Shown in pieces: positions 61,681-64,000 of a stretch of 64,000 nt of DNA. Made by a program: the position numbers and the translations under genes. The DNA lies in the NCBI RefSeq assembly GCF_954871325.1, contig NC_088777.1:50197366-50261365 (forward strand), in the 5' to 3' direction. How positions within the stretch are numbered: the first letter of the stretch is position 1; every line of letters begins with the position of its first letter. The DNA comes from Gordionus sp. m RMFG-2023. Lineage: Eukaryota > Nematomorpha > Gordioida > Chordodea > Parachordodidae. A model generated the notes under the pieces. That model made no database searches, was not told the origin of the DNA, and saw nothing but the letters and a program-made list of their open reading frames with translations.

Positions 61681-62260
61681 CTTTTTTCCTTTCCCTACAG
61701 GATAAACGATTTTGACGAAGGCACTGATGATCTTAAAACCGTTAATAATAATGATAACAATTCTGGGTTCACTATAATAATGATAATGTGGTAAATAATG
61801 AGGATCCCGAGCATCGCTTGCTTAATACAAACAAGGATTATGGGGACACTATTGACTCTTCTAAAATGACAAAAGAAGGAAAAAATAAGACAAAGATAGT
61901 AAGCTCTTTAGGATAATGAGTTTCAGGGATTGAGATTACAATTACAGGGAAGTTGGATGCCTCCGGAATAGGACACTCTATATAGACATAACGTTATCTT
62001 CCGAGGATATACTTACCTAACATAAGAATTACTTTTTTTCCATCTCTAGGCGTCAGGTACAATATTATTAATATTGGTTACAATTCTACTATCTTGCCGG
62101 TAACGGAACTAATAGATCCCCTCTTTCATACTCCTCTCTTTACTATGCTAGCTGACCACATAGTGGTACCGTCCACTATAATAAAACTACATCATGTATA
62201 GGACTATATACTAGTGAATATACTTGGTGCACACTACAACTCCTGGTGGGTGATATAATT
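61681..62260 (+). pseudogene. Coding-like patch, probably a decayed gene, family unknown
   Basis: After a strong acceptor (TTCCTTTCCCTACAG, near 61700) comes INDFDEGTDDLKTVNNND. A neighbouring frame carries NEDPEHRLLNTNKDYGDTID and KMTKEGKNKTKI. Further right are ITITGKLDASGIGHS after another acceptor and NIINIGYNSTILPVTELIDP after ATCTCTAG (about 62050-62190). Residue use is protein-like and the local G/C content is raised, but frames change and stop. I cannot assign a family. It could also be a poorly resolved set of exons. Confidence 0.35.
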
Positions 62261-63880
62261 GCACTTCGTGCAATTTCTGGTATGGTAATGATTGACTGAA
62301 TGAATTATAAAATGGATACTGACTAGGTATTTCCCCCTCTCTGTAATTTCAATAGCATTAATTGTAACACCATGATTAATATCATTATATAAACAAAAAC
62401 AAACTGATATCTTAAACTTTGATTAAGTTAATATCACATTTAAGTTTGGCTTTCATATTTATATTATAATGTTTTAGTTTAAAAAATTTTCATAAGTGTT
62501 TACTTAAATAATTTATGAATATATAATATTAATAAATATTATTTTTCATAGTTTAAAATAAAATGCAATATTAAATGAGATCTAAAAAATACCTGTGGCC
62601 TCATTTATGGTCATTCTAGTAAAAGCATATTTGTTATATGGATTTTTATATTCATGTTGAATAATTTTGGTTTGAGAATAAAGAATATGTCCCAAGAATA
62701 GAATTAAGATAATAAGCATATTGAATTTTTACTATAAGCATTGAATATAAAACGATTTATAAATTATTTTAGTAGATATTGCATGCAGGTAATTTTGAAT
62801 GAAATGCAATATGACGCATCTTGATAGATGTATTTATAGAGAATAAAAAATGGGGAATTTCACGTGAAGTGCACAGGTTAAAATCTTAAAATATTATATT
62901 TCATTCACACATTGGTGATTATGCATTACACTATTATAAATCTTCAACATAAAAGTATTAGTTTAATGGTTATTAAAATTAAAAATAGTATATATACACA
63001 GCTATGTCTAATCTTATCATGGCATCCGTTTTTAGGCCTATATAGGATTTTTATATAGGGAAGGGAGCACTATTAAGTCGGGTTGTAGATAGAAATTTTA
63101 TTGGAGGGTTTTAGGTCCATTTGTTGTTGACTTGGCTATGACATTGTTTTACAAATATAATTTTGGCTTTTCACTTTTTTTAATATCTTTTTCTAAAAAT
63201 TTTGAATCACAGCCGTTATTTTTTTAAATTATTATTTATTATGATATAGTATACATATTTTGTGCGATAGGGGTGTGTAGGAGGATTTTTTATTAACTTA
63301 AAATGATATTTACTAGAATAAAAAAATTTAAATAAGATAAGAAATTTCACACCCCTAGTTACACGGCTGCATCCGTCTAACTCATATATGAATAATTTCA
63401 TTTAAGTAAATGGTATTAAAGGACATTTTTTAAATAAGTGTTAATAAATCATTTAGCTGCAACTTTAAATTCATAATAATTTTTAATATATTTATCATTC
63501 ACATATATGTATAGCTCATAGGGCCAAAATTCCTATACCATGGGAAGAGCGTTTACATGTCAGTATATTCACTGGATGCAAACCCCCCTCAAAAATATAT
63601 ATTTACTTCCCTAAAAAAACCAAAATGTTATCCAAAGATAATTTAAAAATGTAATGGGAATTTTTTTAGATTATTATAGCCTACCCCCCAACATTCCTAC
63701 CCCCTACCCCTTTACAGATATTAGGATGCAAACTGTTCCTACCCCCTCCCCGCTCATGTAGACACTGCATGGGAAGGAGGTCGGGTAGTATGATCTAATA
63801 TTAATATTGAAATAGAGGGGGATTTTTATCTAGTTATGATTTGGTGCAAAGGAGTGGGCAGGAGCAAAGATAGGTAAGAG
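62261..63880. other. Non-coding, no gene seen
   Basis: AT-rich, with C-rich patches at about 63680-63760. Nothing recognised. Confidence 0.45.
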
Positions 63881-64000
63881 TAGTGTTGTTAACGGCTCAA
63901 TTTGTTTCAATTTTATTAACAGCAAACTCGATTTTTTAGACAGTAATTATTTTCTATGCCATGAGATTTTGATGCCTAAACTCTAGTGCCATCTATGAGA
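63881..64000 (+). mobile_element. Family B hAT-like MITE, cut by the window edge
   Basis: TAGTGTTGTTAACGGCTC start and the TGCCATCTATGAGA core at the very end of the window; the right half lies outside. Confidence 0.72.

Overview
The window is AT-rich animal (metazoan) DNA. It holds two split host genes with short GT-AG introns and a very large load of small DNA transposons. The plexin tail closely matches what I recall of arthropod PlexA, so I infer a protostome, perhaps an arthropod. I cannot name a species. The standard genetic code fits both genes. Layout: 1-2178 holds the minus-strand gag-protease-RT-RNase H part of a decayed Ty3/gypsy LTR element that runs off the left edge. 2179-6668 is non-coding with old transposon fragments. 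6669-9823 (+) is a complete six-exon TGF-beta/BMP-family ligand gene encoding about 475 aa, most like ADMP/BMP. It has a furin site and seven cystine-knot cysteines, and an unusual insertion of about 46 residues between Cys3 and Cys4. 9824-13374 is non-coding and includes a tandem array of about 215 bp units. 13375-41245 (-) is a plexin, closest to class A, for which I could read 29 coding exons totalling about 2,200 residues. The exons encode sema, three PSI, IPT repeats, one membrane helix, and a split GAP domain with an inserted Rho-binding domain. Exon phases agree at every junction from exon 4 (sema end) to the stop codon. The 5' exon (signal peptide) and one junction inside the sema domain are unresolved. 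41246-64000 has no gene I can support. It is MITEs, foldback elements, microsatellites and one decayed coding-like patch at 61.7-62.3 kb. The two genes are convergent, with about 3.5 kb between their 3' ends. One encodes a secreted ligand of the BMP pathway and the other a semaphorin receptor. Nothing in the sequence ties them to a common pathway. Three MITE families (called A, B and G here) carry hAT-like ends and 8-bp target duplications. A fourth family (M) has long TIRs, and a fifth (T) is flanked by TA. Copies sit in most larger introns of both genes. The largest unexplained structure is a roughly 3.9 kb near-palindrome at 17446-21377 inside one plexin intron.
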